Below the pieces are notes generated by a model that did not search any database, had not been told where the DNA came from, and saw only the letters and a program-made list of their open reading frames with translations. From Zopfochytrium polystomum (taxonomy: Eukaryota; Chytridiomycota; Chytridiomycetes; Chytridiales; Chytridiaceae): a stretch of DNA of 64,000 nt. Every line of letters begins with the position of its first letter. Position 1 is the stretch's first letter. A program made the translations under genes and the position numbers. This document shows, in pieces, positions 21,720 to 33,320 of this stretch. The DNA lies in contig JAIVFJ010000052.1 in NCBI GenBank assembly GCA_025765615.1, forward strand, positions 124,001 through 188,000. The letters run 5' to 3'.

Positions 21720-23515
21720 TGTTAGTTTTGGGTCTTTTGGTGTAAGCAGTGTGCAGGAGCTTTGACCTGATACTGCTCTGCAAGGATGACTTGCAGCATT
21801 TTGCAAGTGATGGTCCTTGTAACAGTTTTGTATAAAGACAAACACAAGACTGACAGAAGCCAAGATTTTTTTTTTTTTTTTTTTTTTTCATTGTTTCCAG
21901 CCCCAGAGGGGCTGGTGGGAAGAGAAAGAGCCATCAACGGTGAACCGTAATGGACTACGTCCAGGTATCACCTCAGCAAACCCACCCCATGCGCTACGGA
22001 CTTACAGGGTCGTCAGGCATCTCCACCGCAGTTAAAGCCACAATGATCAAAGGAGAAAGGGAAAACGCAGAACCAAGAAAATAGAGAAGTGAGTCTGAAG
22101 GAGGTCAGTGTAAGAGAGGGGAGCAGCTGTGAAAAGTCGGAGGGTTGGGATAAGTCAGATTAGGCTACAGCCCATTTCAAGATTGAGAAGGACAACAGTG
22201 GCTCAGTGAACGTCGGGGGGCTCAGCAGGAGATGGGTGACAAGTGAGTGGCTCTTGCTTGTTGGCGTGAGGGGAGTTGTATTGTGTGGTGAAGCCAGATA
22301 ATGCCTGCAACAAGTTTTATGCAGCCGAGGTAGTGGTCAATCCATCTGGAAGAAGCCTTGGTGCGCAAAAGCCAAATGCTTGGGCAAGTGTCAGTGGAGT
22401 GCCAGCGACTACACGTGGTGCAGCGAGGTTGAGAGAGTTGTGAAGAGCTGTTACGAGTTCTGTGGGATGATGGAGTGGGAGGGAGGAAAGAGTTGATGTT
22501 TGGAGAAGACAGTGGCTGCGGAACAAGGGTGAGAGGCCTGGGAATTTGGTGGAGGGGATCTGCGGGGCTTGGAACGCTTGTCAGAAGCTTGATGGACTTT
22601 GACTTCTCCCAAGAGATAGTGTCGTCGCAACAGGGAATCCAAATAAGTCGATGGGCGTCAAGAAGGAGCTGATGGAAAGAGGTGACAAGGGTTTTAAGGA
22701 CAGAGGCAGCAGGGTTATCACGTGAGAATAAGGTGTCATAAAAGGATTGAGGGATGAAGCCACGAAGGAGGGAGGAAAAATTGATACAAGATTGATGATC
22801 AAAGAGAAATTCAGGGTGAGAGCCAGTAAATGGGATGGGCTTGGGGAAGAGAGCGACCATGAGGTGCAGGAGGAACAGAGGAGGAAAGAGTTTCAGCAAA
22901 GGTGTTGTGAATCATGGTGATGGCGTCAGCAGCTGCAAGGGCATTGCCAGACATGCTCTGTGGTTTCCAGAGCGTGGTGGCATCGACGACAGAGCCCATC
23001 AGGGTAGATTTGAGGGTGTCGTTGGTGTAGAACTTTTTTCTGTGGGCAAAGTGTTGCTGAAGATTTGAAGTCGATACTTGTGACGAGCAGCGCCAGGGAG
23101 GGTGCCAAAGAGGGAAGAGGGTTTAATTCCAGGGTGGAGAACAAGAAATGTGGCTTCCCAATGAACTAGGTCAGGGTTGTGGATGATGTGGGCAAAGGCT
23201 GAGGTGTTCAGAAGAGCAAAATGGTGAGAGAGACCTGTGAGGAGTCGCAGTTGTCGTCGAAGTTGGCCCAAGACTGGGGTATTTGAGATGAAGGCAGTGG
23301 CTGGGAGGATCTGTTGTGAGAGGATTGGTAACAAAGTTGGGTTGGAAGTCAAGGGTACAGATGATGCCAGCTTGTCTGCTCGTTCATTGCCAGCGTCGCC
23401 GTTGTGTCCACGAACCCATGGGGCAGACAGAAGCCAAGATCAACTTCAGTAGTGTACACCACAGCAGCCCAATCCATCAATCAGCCAACATAGTGAATTC
23501 TTTCATACCAAACTG
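21720..23515 (+). mobile_element. Copia-B2 LTR, split by a LINE insertion
   Basis: TGTTAGTTTTGGGTC begins at 21720 with a TATAAA at 21831. The LTR is interrupted after 21866 and resumes at 23441, ending ATTCTTTCA at 23515. It is followed by the TACCAAACTGTT leader typical of the family. It is noticeably diverged from the B1 LTRs and lacks the CCACCACCACC block. Confidence 0.85.
21867..23425 (-). mobile_element. 5'-truncated non-LTR retrotransposon (LINE) with RNase H, inside the LTR
   Basis: Flanked by a 15-bp duplication GACAGAAGCCAAGAT (21852-21866 and 23426-23440), with a run of 23 T (21866-21888) that is the poly(A) tail of a minus-strand insertion. Read on the minus strand, the 5' end enters directly into an RNase H C-terminal motif (VRGHNGDAGNERADKLASS). 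About 300 bp later comes a CRRCHHALETTEHVWQC zinc motif as found at the end of LINE ORF2. Several frame breaks follow. An RNase H domain points to the I/Tad1-like group common in fungi; this clade call is an inference. The truncation at the 5' end is typical of target-primed reverse transcription. Confidence 0.85.
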
Positions 23516-24426
23516 TTGCACATTCCAATCACCACCCCCTTGGTTCCAGCCAGATCCATTCAGTAGAAGGGGTTGTACGCTTTTCAGATCTGCCAAATTT
23601 GCAGACTGATCACAGGCACGACAGACATTGTACAGCAATTTCGTTACTGCCATTGGAAAGCTTTCAATCTCTTCTTTCCAACGAACCCTTCTGATCTCGG
23701 ATCCTACATAGTGTACACGACCCTGCCGTTGGCACTCCCTTTTCCAACTTCAACCTCAATTTGCTCGCCTTCCAGACCTCCCCCAGCCAATCCCAAGCTA
23801 TCATTGGAAAGGCCTGCTTCTGGACTGCATGACTGTTACCAGCGGCGTCCCAAAATCACGCTCCTTTGTGACAAGCGACGCCTTTTTCCATTCAGGGTCA
23901 CCAGTATACCTCCAACCCTCACCAAAATTTGGCACACATAATCGTCCTGAGAAAACAACATGACTTACCAACTCTCACTAATGCTTACTACCACTAACTT
24001 CGTCTCTATCTTTATTCTCCCTCTAGACCAACAAAACAAAAATCAACCACCTCATAGTCAAACAGTCGCAATTACCACTCATCAAAATATTCAAACTGCA
24101 GCAGTCTCAGCAAAATTCAGGAAAACCTTCAACCATTCATTAACGCAGATCAGCTTCAGAAACAACACCAACATCACCACTTTGCTCCATTCAGTCACCA
24201 GTCACCTTGAACTATCTTTGGACCTGAATTTTGCCGGTTGAACAAGTTGAATTGGAATTGCTTTCAGTTTTCTGCAGTCTCAACAAAGTCAGACAAAGCA
24301 TCAACCATTCCCCACAGCAGAGTCACTCCAGAAAACAACAACTTCCTCCATTCAGTCAGCATTCAACTTCAGCAATCAGAATTGGCTGAAGTTAAACTGG
24401 AATTGGTAAAAAGTATCAACCATATG
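23516..24426 (+). mobile_element. Copia-B2 decayed internal sequence
   Basis: Continues the B leader (TTGGTTCCAGCCAGATCC, then the region before gag, with ATGACT at about 23960). Most of gag, protease and integrase is missing, and it jumps into the end of integrase (LELVKSINHM) just before the intron-like block. No coding capacity remains. Confidence 0.65.
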
Positions 24427-24808
24427 GTAACCCACAGCGAAAGTGAATCATATAATGGTGTACAGCTCTGGTGTTGGAGGTGATGGCACGACGGGTTGGA
24501 TTCCGTGCTACTGCTATTAACATCACCTCCAGTGGGCCTTACTTGGAGCACTATAGTCATGACTGAGGAAGACCAGACTGATGTGGCAGACTGGCAATGT
24601 AAATCAACTGAAGGCCTACGAACACTGAAGTCCCACCTTGTAGGCTAGTGTGGCCCGGACCTGTGTCAGAGGAGGTGGAGTCCTGAGCAGGGAGCCCATT
24701 CTGCAAGGAGTACCAACCAGGAGACAGTTATTCTCCTGATGTGCCTGGGCGAGACGTGGGGGAAAGTGTTGAAGGCAAGCTGTGTGTGTATGGGGCAGTG
24801 GTTGCCTA
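24427..24808 (+). other. Orphan copy of the copia intron-like block
   Basis: Begins ATG|GTAACCCACAGCGAAAG, matching the start of the B1 block, and holds the same landmarks in order (GGTTGGATTCCGTGCTACTG, CTCCAGTGGGCCTTAC, GGCTAGTGTGGCCC, AGGGAGCCCATTC). It is cut off at about 24808, where a piece of gag on the opposite strand begins. Confidence 0.7.
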
Positions 24809-25675
24809 TTTTTAATTCGCCAACCAATTCGTAAGCAAAGTTTCAACCAGGTGTGATTTGGGTGAGAAGGGCTCGAGAGATGTGGCGACGAATAATTAGA
24901 CAGCAATGTGCATTTGGTTCTGTGTACCAGGAAACGAAGTTACTTTCTCTGGTCCATGAGGCAGAGGCACCAATTGGAATCTCTGTCCTTGGAATGGTCC
25001 ATCTCTGATGAGACAGGTTCCAGTGTTGCAGAGGTCTAGTGGATCAACTGTATCATTCTGCTCTGCGTTGGTGTAACTTATGTCAATGCAGTGGTGTAAG
25101 TCGATATTTTTGTTGGAGAGTCCTGTTGGTTGAGTCAGTAGTCATGTTGTTTTCTCAGGATGATTATGTGTGCCAAGTTTGAAAGGATTTCGTTGGATTT
25201 TGGGTGTGCTGTGAAGGTGGTGTTGCAGCAGATGAAAAGTTGGTTTGTTAGCTTGGTGTGTGTCAGGTAGGGGGGTGGTTGTTGTCTCCAACTGAGGACA
25301 AAAAATCAAAAATTAATGGTGAGGGTTGGAGGTAATCTGGTGACCCTGAATGGAAAATGGCGTCGCTTATCACGAAGGAGAGTGATTTTGGGCTGCTGTT
25401 GGTGACAGTTGTGTAGTCCCGAAGAAGGCCTTTCCAATGATAGTTTGGGATCGGCTGGGGGAGGTATAGGAGCGTCTGATCCGAGATCAGAAGGGTTCGT
25501 TGGAAAGAGGAGATCAAGAGCTTTCCAATGGTAGTAACGGAATTGCTGTCCGATGTCTGTAGCGCCTGTGATCGGTCCGCAAAGTTGGCAGATCTGAAAA
25601 GCGTACAACTCCTTCTACTGATTGGATCTGGCTGGAACCAAGGGGAATGTGATTGGGATGGGTAACAGTTTTGTA
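24809..25675 (-). mobile_element. Copia-B3 fragment: start of gag and leader
   Basis: Minus-strand gag N-terminal remnants (24809 to about 25150, diverged from 47640-48040 of B1), then the leader up to the LTR at 25676. Internal deletions and substitutions destroy the frame. Confidence 0.7.
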
Positions 25676-25914
25676 TGAAAGAATTCGCTATGTTCGCTGA
25701 TTGATGGATTGGGCTGCTGTGGTGATGGGTGGAGTACACTACTGAAGGTGGTGGTGGTGGGAGGTTGATCTTGGCTTCTGTCAGTCTTGTGTTTGTCTTT
25801 ATACAAAACTGTTACAAGGACCATCACTTGCAAAATGCTGCAAGTCATCCTTGCAGAGCAGTATCAGGTCAAAGCTCCTGCACACTGCTTACACCAAAAG
25901 ACCCAAAACTAACA
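25676..25914 (-). repeat. Copia-B LTR shared by two tandem remnants
   Basis: 239 bp, the same length as the B1 LTRs. On its lower-coordinate side is a leader plus gag, as after a 5' LTR. On its upper side is the polypurine tract and 3' UTR, as before a 3' LTR. One LTR therefore serves two partial elements. Confidence 0.8.
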
Positions 25915-28310
25915 CTTCCCCCTATGCTGTGGGCAGGAGCAAAGGCCGGCACAGAGGAAAACCTTAAGCCATAGTCAACTTAAGGAAACCGTACACCAGA
26001 GAAAGAAGAATCACAAACGATGGGGGCACATATTGAACTTCAGAGGTAAAAGAAAATGAGTCAAAGTAATGAAAAAGAACAAAGAAGAAAACAGCTTCAC
26101 AGATCAGAAAAAATGAATCAGAGGAAACAGACCAGTGCAACTCAGATGGTATTCACTGAGAGCAGCTGAGAGAGACTTTGTCGTATATTCTGCAGGCTGT
26201 TCTCCTCCAGCAATCCATTCAAGCCGTACAACCTTTTGTTCCACGAGTTCTCGAATGTAATGATACTTTACCATGATATGCTTTGACCTATTGGTGTAAA
26301 GATCATATGAGCTGAGGTTGATCACACCACTGTTGTCAGTGCAGATGACAAGAGGAGTTGGAGACAGAAGTTGAAGTGCTGAATAGATTTGGGATAGTGC
26401 CTTAAGTTCTTGTCCGAGTTCAGACAACATATTCAGCTTCCTGCAGCGACAGCATGACAGTGCTGCTCCAAACAGATGTCCAACTAAGAGCTGTTCCTCC
26501 AAATAGAATATAGTAGCCAAGCTGTGATTTCCCATCTGAGTGGACATTGGGCAGCGTTGGAGTAACTGGCTATGTTGGGATCCTTGCTGAAGGCACCAAG
26601 ATATGAAACTGCTGGGGCAAGGTCTGGTCACATGTGTGTTGCAAGGTGGTTGATGCCGTCATGGATTGCCTCTCTCAGTTGCTTTGTTGATCCTATGTGG
26701 CTGAAGATTGAAGATTGAGACTACTGGGAAGGGCAGTTATGGAGTGCGGTTGTTGATAATGTTGGCGTGACACTGAAGTAACTCCTTGATAAAGGCTTTC
26801 TAGTGTAAGAAGATTCCGTTATGGTGATGTTCCAGCTGCATAAAAAGGATGGTTTTTGAATGCTCCCATTTTGCAGAGTTTGAACCAAGATTAGGCAAGG
26901 CAATGGCAGAGGAAGTTTTGCCAGAATCACCAAAAAATGAATATTGTAAACTTAGTTAGCTTGCAGTGTGGATGATGTGTCAGTCAATTGACAAAGAAGG
27001 ATGCAGTGGTCTTCCAGAAGATCGTACTCTCCTGACACCTGTTTGATTTGGGTGGCAGTTCATCTCGTGCACTCAGTGTTGTGGTAAAGAACTGTTCCAT
27101 GCAGATTGGCACATAAAATATGTTGTTGAGGTATGTGTTGCTGATATTAACTGTGTCAGTGTCCCAGTTGATTCAGACAGCCATTTCCGTGAGTTAACAA
27201 GGACTATTGATTTGGACAAGAGTTGAGTGCGTATTCTGAATATAAATGCAATGACACTAAGTGGGGCCCTTAGCCATGAGCCGTGCATAGAAGCACTCAA
27301 TGCTGCTGTCTTCACAAAGTTTGACCTTGTAGACCCATTTGTTCCAGATTATGTTGACATTGGTAGGTTGCTCAATAACTTCAAAGGCTATCTGCACATA
27401 TACGAGGGTCTGCACAGGTTGTGCTTGTCAAACACAGTTGGCCTGAATGTGTACACTTTGCAGAGTTGTCAGATGGTGGCGACAGCTGATGTGGTTCTGA
27501 TGGAATTTCGCCTGAAGGTAAGAAGTTTGTGGTGGATTCCAAATTTTAAAGTGCTATGTTTGTTTTGTGGTTGTAGAGAAATAGAATCTACTTGCGATGG
27601 TTTTAACTTTAAGAAACTTTAGGGAAAATTAGTTCAGATATTCTAAGATGCCCTGCACACAAAAGAAAGCACTGGAAAAAACTCTGCACAGGAGAGCCTT
27701 CCGCACGATGCTGGTCTGGGCTCCCCCCAGTACCCTATGAGGCGACGCGACCACCCCCCCATACACAGCTTGCCCTCAACGCTTTCCCCTGCGTCTCGCC
27801 TGGGCATATCAGGAGAATAACTGTCTCTGGTTGGTACTCCTTGCGGAATGGGCTCCCTGCTCAGGACTCCACCTCCTCTGCACAGGTCCGGGCCACACTA
27901 GCCTTCAAGCTGGGACTTCAGTGTTTGTGGGCCTTCGGTTGATTTTACATTGCCAGTCTGCCATGAGTGATTCTTCTGCTTTGTCTGACTTTGTTGAGAC
28001 TGCAGAAAACTGAAAGCAATTCCAATTCAACTTGTTCAACTGGCAAAATTCAGGTTCAAAGATAGTTCAAGGTGACTGGTAACTGAATGGAGCAAAGTGG
28101 TGATGTTGGTGTTGTTTCTGAAGCTGATCTGCAGTAATGAATAGTTAAAGGTTTTCCTGAATTTTGGTGAGACTGAAGCTGAAGTTTGAATAGTTTGATG
28201 ATATGGTAATTGCAACTGTGCGTGAGGTGGTTGATTTTTGTTTTTGTTGGTCTAGAGTGGAGAATAAAGATAGAGACAAAGTTAGTGGTAGAAAGCATTA
28301 GTGAGAGTTA
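25915..28310 (-). mobile_element. Copia-B4 decayed element (RT-RNase H and intron-like block)
   Basis: Minus strand: intron-like block at about 27690-27968, scattered RT N-terminal pieces to about 26640 (recognisable only in short matches), then a longer RNase H stretch at 26104-26631 (DLYTNRSKHIMVKYHYIREL). The 3' UTR and polypurine tract reach the LTR at 25914. Multiple frameshifts leave no function. About 27970-28310 resembles B2 sequence at 23950-24330 in reverse. Confidence 0.65.
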
Positions 28311-29098
28311 GTATATCCAGATCTTTCCACAGAGTTTGATTGCTTGATGATGATTTGCCTTTAGTCTCCAAGTGATGTTGTGGTTGATGCTGGTAGAAGA
28401 GTGTTAGTGCAAGCAAAGGGAACAAAGACTTAGCCTTATGTCTTCTGCTCTGCCTCGTTAAAGAATCAGCAGAATGTTTTTGTCAAGTCTAACATCCAAG
28501 CCAAATCCACAAAGTTTCTTATCCACAAAGTTTCTGGTCAGATTACAAAAGTTGAGGGCAATCTCTGAAGCTTCCAGATCCTGGTCATGCTGCATGAATG
28601 AATGAGGCATTCAAAGAACATAGCTGTTCTGGAGTGACTCTATTAAGAATAGTTTTGAATCTAGAGTCAGTTAGATTTCGTTCGGCAAAGGAAGAATCTT
28701 TGATGAGAATGGAACTTCAGTAATCTTGCAAGGTTCAGCTTGTTTATAGTTTGTTCTGAAAAAGTGTTTGTGTTGAATGTCCAATAAAGATAAATGTTGA
28801 TACTCTTTGGAATGAGCCAAAAGTTATTTCAAGGAACATTGTGCTTTGTCACAGAAGTTGGTTAGGATAATTCATCAGAGTGATGCAATTGAGGTGAGGA
28901 CTCAGGTATGGCTGTGGAATTTCCTGTTATGTGGGACTTGGTGTAGTGTGTTAGTATGTCTGTGTATAAAAGCTGAAGCAGTCAATATGTGTGAGCTGAG
29001 GTCCCCAGCCAGGGTCAAGTAAGCCCAGCAATAAAACGGTATTCCATAGTTCAAATCCTGAGTCCAGATTCATTTGGCTAAAATAGATAGAACTTTTT
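28311..29098. other. Unassigned repeat-derived sequence
   Basis: No gene seen. About 140 bp near 28884-29025 is similar, in reverse, to 36917-37060, so at least part belongs to a transposon. Confidence 0.4.
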
Positions 29099-29589
29099 CT
29101 CTTGTTTTTAGAAATCCAATGATTGGTGAAATCTCTGGTGAGCTCAGTTTTTATCTCACTTTTAGAAATGCAGTGATTGGTGCAATCCCTGATTCCTAAT
29201 GCCTGTTGCATTGCTCAGATTGCACAGCACAGCAGGAAAGCTGGAATTCCAGATCAGGGAGCGGAATTCCGATGCAGAGAGCGGAATTCCGGAGCATTGG
29301 GCAGTGGTACACTGCTTCTGCATGCTTGCTGTGCTGTGTTACCTGTGCAGAGTGCGTGGTTTGAGCGTTTTTGTGCATGTTCTAATTGCATTGTTCCTAC
29401 CGGTAGGATGAACAAAGCTAGAACAACAGCCGCCTTTGCCTATCTCTTTTTATTGAGAACAGATTAGCCCTTCCGAGCGCCCCATTCAAGTATTGAATCT
29501 ACTGAGCCCCTCAAACACCCCATCCAATGTGATTGGATGGAGTTCTCAAAGGGATCATCAGTAACGGGCGTAGTGTACCCTGTGGGTCG
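29099..29589 (-). repeat. Copia-C LTR, partial, inverted
   Basis: The TGTTGAGATTCG end of the Copia-C LTR lies exactly at 29589 and the LTR runs leftwards until it is truncated at 29099. It contains three GGAATTCC units and the palindromes CCTACCGGTAGG and CCATCCAATGTGATTGGATG. Its orientation is opposite to the C2 coding sequence that follows, so it is not the ordinary 5' LTR of C2. Confidence 0.8.
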
Positions 29590-30603
29590 AATCTCAACAA
29601 ACAGGGCCCCGCTGCTCTTACAAGAAAATGGTTTCTGACTCTAAACAAGACCAACCTGTCTGTGAGCACCAGCTCACCAGCTACTTTAAGGCAACAAAGG
29701 GCTCTTGGCTCTCTACAAGAAAAGGGCTACCGCTCTAAACAAGTCCACTGGTCCACCAAGCTGCTACCTAGCATGTCTTCTTCGACCCCCAAGGCTGTCC
29801 GCTTCTCTTCTTACGGCTATCAGGCTTGGGAACTGCATGTGGAAGAAGTCATCAAGCCGGTCATGGCATACAATCTTGTTGCCAGCTTCCTCAAGGCTGA
29901 TTACTTCGGTACGTTCAGCGAGCACTGCACCAAGGTCGGCATCGGCGCTGCTCCTCCCAGCATTGGTTCTCCCCCTGAATCCTCTGCAACGGCGGAGGCC
30001 AAGGCTGCGTACAGTGAGATGTACCGTCTGCACCACGCTGCCCTTGACAAGTACCACACTGGTATACGCCAAGAACACAAGACCTACAGGGGAGCTTGAG
30101 GCCCAACACAACAAGGCAGTTGCTACCCTCGACTCCTGCTTGCGCATTGAGGATGTGCGCTCCATGAATGCGGCAAACATCACCAACTGCGCTGATCGGT
30201 ACAAGTGGCTCAATGACAAGTACGCCCTGCAGGACCACACTGGTTCACAGCAGGACAAGTGGCTTGCGACTTACAGTCGTTTGGCAAAACCCAGAGACTC
30301 TGGTCCGGCAGTCCAGGAGTGATACACCACTCTGACCACACTGGTCACGGATTGGCCGAAGCATTTCAAATGTACAGCCACCACTTGCAGGGGTGTGACA
30401 AACATCCTGCGTTCTGCCATCATCCACAAAGCAAGGGAAATGCTGCCTGGACATGAAATCTTCTCTGGTGTTCGTCAAAATCTTCTCAAGGGGCTGTCAG
30501 GCTACGCCAACACCAGCGATCTCATCAAGGAGTTGACAAACTGCCACACGCTGTACCAGCAAAGCAAAGAGAAGAACAGCAGACACTCTGCTCACCATGG
30601 CAC
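29590..30603 (+). pseudogene. gag: Copia-C2 gag, first part
   Basis: Leader from AACAGGGCCCC, gag ATG at 29773 (MSSSTPKAVRFSSYGYQ). Compared with intact C1 it has one extra G near 30090 (frameshift after HKTYR) and a TGG-to-TGA stop near 30320. It ends at HHGT, where Copia-B1 inserted; the five bases GGCAC at 30599-30603 recur at 48879-48883. Confidence 0.85.
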
Positions 30604-30842
30604 TGAAAGATTTCGTTGGGCTGGATTGTCTATGGGTTGTGCTGCTGTGGTGATGGGTGGAGTACACTACTGAAGGTGGTGGTGGTGGGAGGTTGATCTT
30701 GGCTTCTGTCAGTCTTGTGTTTGTCTTTATACAAAACTGTTACAAGGACCATCACTTGCAAAATGCTGCAAGTCATCCTTGCAGAGCAGAAACTGGTCAA
30801 AGCTCCTGCACACTGCTTACACCAAAAGACCCAAAACTAACA
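30604..30842 (-). repeat. Copia-B1 3' LTR
   Basis: 239 bp, preceded on the minus strand by the polypurine tract TTAGGGGGGAG. Its outer end abuts the GGCAC duplication. Confidence 0.92.
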
Positions 30843-31103
30843 CTCCCCCCTAAGCTGTGGGCAGGAGCAAAGGCCGGCACGGAGGAAAACCTTAAGCCAT
30901 AGTCAACTTAAGGAAACCGTACACCGGAAAAAGAAGAATCACAAACAGGTATGACTGGCCATTGGATGGCAGAACAGAAAGGACAGACCACACTAGCAAA
31001 AATGGATGGGGGCACATATTGAACTTCAGAGGTAAAAGAAAATGAGTCAAAGTAATGAAAAAGAACAAAGAAGAAAACAACTTCACAGATAGAAAAAAAT
31101 GAA

Positions 31104-32822
31104 TCAGAGGAAAGAGAAGAAACAAAGGCCAATACGACTCAAATGGTATTCACTGAGAGCAGCTGAGAGAGATTTCGTCATATAGTCTGCAGGCTGTTCT
31201 CCTCCAGCAATCCACTCAAGCCGTACTACTTTTTGTTCCACGAGTTCTCGAATATAATGATACTTTACCATGATATGCTTTGACCGATTGGTGTAAAGAT
31301 CATTTGAACTGAGGTTGATCACACCGCTGTTGTCAGTGTAGATGACAAGAGGAGTGGGAGACGGAAGTTGAAGTGCTGAATAGAGTTGGGACAGTGCCTT
31401 AAGTTCTTGTCCCAGTTCAGACACCGCTACATATTCAGCTTCCTGCGGTGACAGCATGACAGTGCTGCTTCGAACAGATGTCCAACTAATAGCTGTTCCT
31501 CCAAATAGAACATAGTAGCCAAGCTGTGATTTCCCATCTGAGTGGACACCATGGGCAGCATTGGAGTAACCGGCTATATCTGTGCAGTTGCAAGAATAGA
31601 ATAAACCATACTCACTAGTACTGTTGAGATATTCGAGAACCCGAATAAGGATCTTCATGTGTTGCTTGCTAGGGTCCTTGCTGAAGGCACCAAGGTAGGA
31701 AACTGCTGGGGCAAGGTCTGGCCGCGTGTGTGTTGCAAGGTAGTTGATGCCGCCAAGGATTGCCTGGTACAGTCTCTGGTCTGCAGCTGCTTCGTCGATC
31801 CCACGTGGGTGAAGATTGAGACTACTGGGAAGGGCAGTTACTGCAGTGCGATTGTTGATAGTGTTGGCATGGCGTTGAAGTAATTCCTTGATATAGGCTT
31901 TCTGGTGCAAGAAGATTCCGTTGTGGCGGTGTTCCAGTTGCATATTGAGGATGGTTTTGATTGTTCCTATTTCGCGGAGCTTGTAACGAGATTTTAGCAG
32001 TGTGATGGCAAAGGTGATCTCCCCAGAATCCCCAAAGAAACAAATATCATCAACATAGATGGCAATGAAAATGACTTTTCCATCCACTTGACGGAAGAGG
32101 ATACAGGGGTCTGCTGTGCTTTGCTGATATCCATTCGACTTCAGGTGGCTAATCAGTTCTTGGTACCAACACCGGCCAGCTTGCTTGACACCATTAACAG
32201 CTCTCTTCAGTAGCCATACTTTGCCATCACTGCGGTAGCCATCTGGCTGCTCCATGTAAATGGGCACATCAAGCATGCTGTTCAGGTACGCGTTGCTGAT
32301 GTCGACAATAGCAGTGTGCCAGTTGTTTGCAGCCGCCATGGCAATGAGCCAACGAAGACTGTTGATTCGGACAACAGGAGAGTGAGTATTCCAAAAATCA
32401 ATGCCATGACGTTGAGTGAAGCCCTTAGCCACAAGCCGTGCACGGAAGCGCTCAATGCTGCCGTCTGGTTTAAGTTTGACCTTATAGACCCATTTGTTCT
32501 GCACGACGTTGATGTTGGTGGGCCGCTCCACAACTTCAAAGGCTGCTAAAGTGCGAAGGGCATCGATCTCAGTCTGCTCTGCTGCAATCCACTCCTTGGA
32601 CCATTTACCCGACATGGCTTCTGCACGAGTTTGGGGGTCGGGACATGTTGTGCTTGTGAGGTAGGTTTGCCCAGAACGCGTACGCTTGGCTGAGTTGTCA
32701 GGTGATGGTGAACGTGAATGTTGGTGATGAGGAGGTGGTTCTGGTGGAGGTGGTTCTGGAGGTGGAGAAGCCTGTGAGGCATCCCTAGTGGGTGTGTCTG
32801 CCATTGTTTTATCTTGTAGGGA
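31104..32822 (-). CDS. pol: Copia-B1 reverse transcriptase-RNase H
   Basis: Open from the putative acceptor at 32823/32822 (SLQDKTMADTPTRD) to a stop at 31104. A Pro/His hinge is followed by RT (RFRARLVAKGFTQRHGIDFW, VDISNAYLNSMLDVPIYMEQ, AIYVDDICFF) and RNase H (GYSNAAHGVHSDGKSQLGYY, QEAEYVAVSE, IYTDNSGVINL). In RNase H the usual Asp of the YSDAA motif is Asn here, which may weaken activity; Copia-A keeps Asp. An ATG at 32804 could allow independent initiation, but splicing from integrase is the favoured model. Confidence 0.88.
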   Translation of the reverse strand, partial: SLQDKTMADTPTRDASQASPPPEPPPPEPPPHHQHSRSPSPDNSAKRTRSGQTYLTSTTCPDPQTRAEAMSGKWSKEWIAAEQTEIDALRTLAAFEVVERPTNINVVQNKWVYKVKLKPDGSIERFRARLVAKGFTQRHGIDFWNTHSPVVRINSLRWLIAMAAANNWHTAIVDISNAYLNSMLDVPIYMEQPDGYRSDGKVWLLKRAVNGVKQAGRCWYQELISHLKSNGYQQSTADPCILFRQVDGKVIFIAIYVDDICFFGDSGEITFAITLLKSRYKLREIGTIKTILNMQLEHRHNGIFLHQKAYIKELLQRHANTINNRTAVTALPSSLNLHPRGIDEAAADQRLYQAILGGINYLATHTRPDLAPAVSYLGAFSKDPSKQHMKILIRVLEYLNSTSEYGLFYSCNCTDIAGYSNAAHGVHSDGKSQLGYYVLFGGTAISWTSVRSSTVMLSPQEAEYVAVSELGQELKALSQLYSALQLPSPTPLVIYTDNSGVINLSSNDLYTNRSKHIMVKYHYIRELVEQKVVRLEWIAGGEQPADYMTKSLSAALSEYHLSRIGLCFFSFL

Positions 32823-33320
32823 CTTTGGAGGAATTAATTATAACAGTCTCAGATATCCAACGCACAAAAGTAAGCAAGGATGAAATGCACAGGTGAGCCT
32901 TCCGCACGATGCTGGTCTGGGCTCCCCCCAGTACCCTATGAGGTGAGGCAACCACTCCCCCATACACAGCTTGCCCTCAACGCTACCCCCCGCGTCTCGC
33001 CTGGGCACATCAGGAGAATAACTGTCTCCTGGTTGGTGCTCCTCACGGAATGGGCTCCCTGCTCAGGACTCCACCTCCTCTGACACAGGTCTGGGCCACA
33101 CTAGCCTACGAGCTGGGGCTTCGGTTGTCGTGGGCCTTCGGTTGCTTCACATTGCCGGTCTACCCCCCGATCCGGTCTCCCTCAGTCACGCCTATAGTGC
33201 TCCCAATAAGGCCCACTGGAGATGACGTTAATTGCAGTAGCACGGAATCCAACCCATCATGCCGTCACCTCCAACACCAGAGCTGTACATCGTTATCTGA
33301 TTCACTTTCGCTGTGCTTAC
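32823..33320 (-). other. Putative spliceosomal intron between integrase and RT (Copia-B1)
   Basis: 498 bp, CCTCAG|GTAAGC to CTCCAAAG|TCC, phase 0 on both sides, at the same place as in Copia-A. If retained, the protease-integrase frame reads on and stops at 33228. The strong GTAAGC donor supports splicing. The element keeps the block although its RNA is the template for new copies, so splicing must be partial or regulated. Confidence 0.7.

Noticed and set aside
22222..22899. 225-residue minus-strand frame as a host gene
   Set aside because: It lies inside the LINE between the RNase H/zinc motifs and the poly(A) tail and continues the decayed ORF2 tail.
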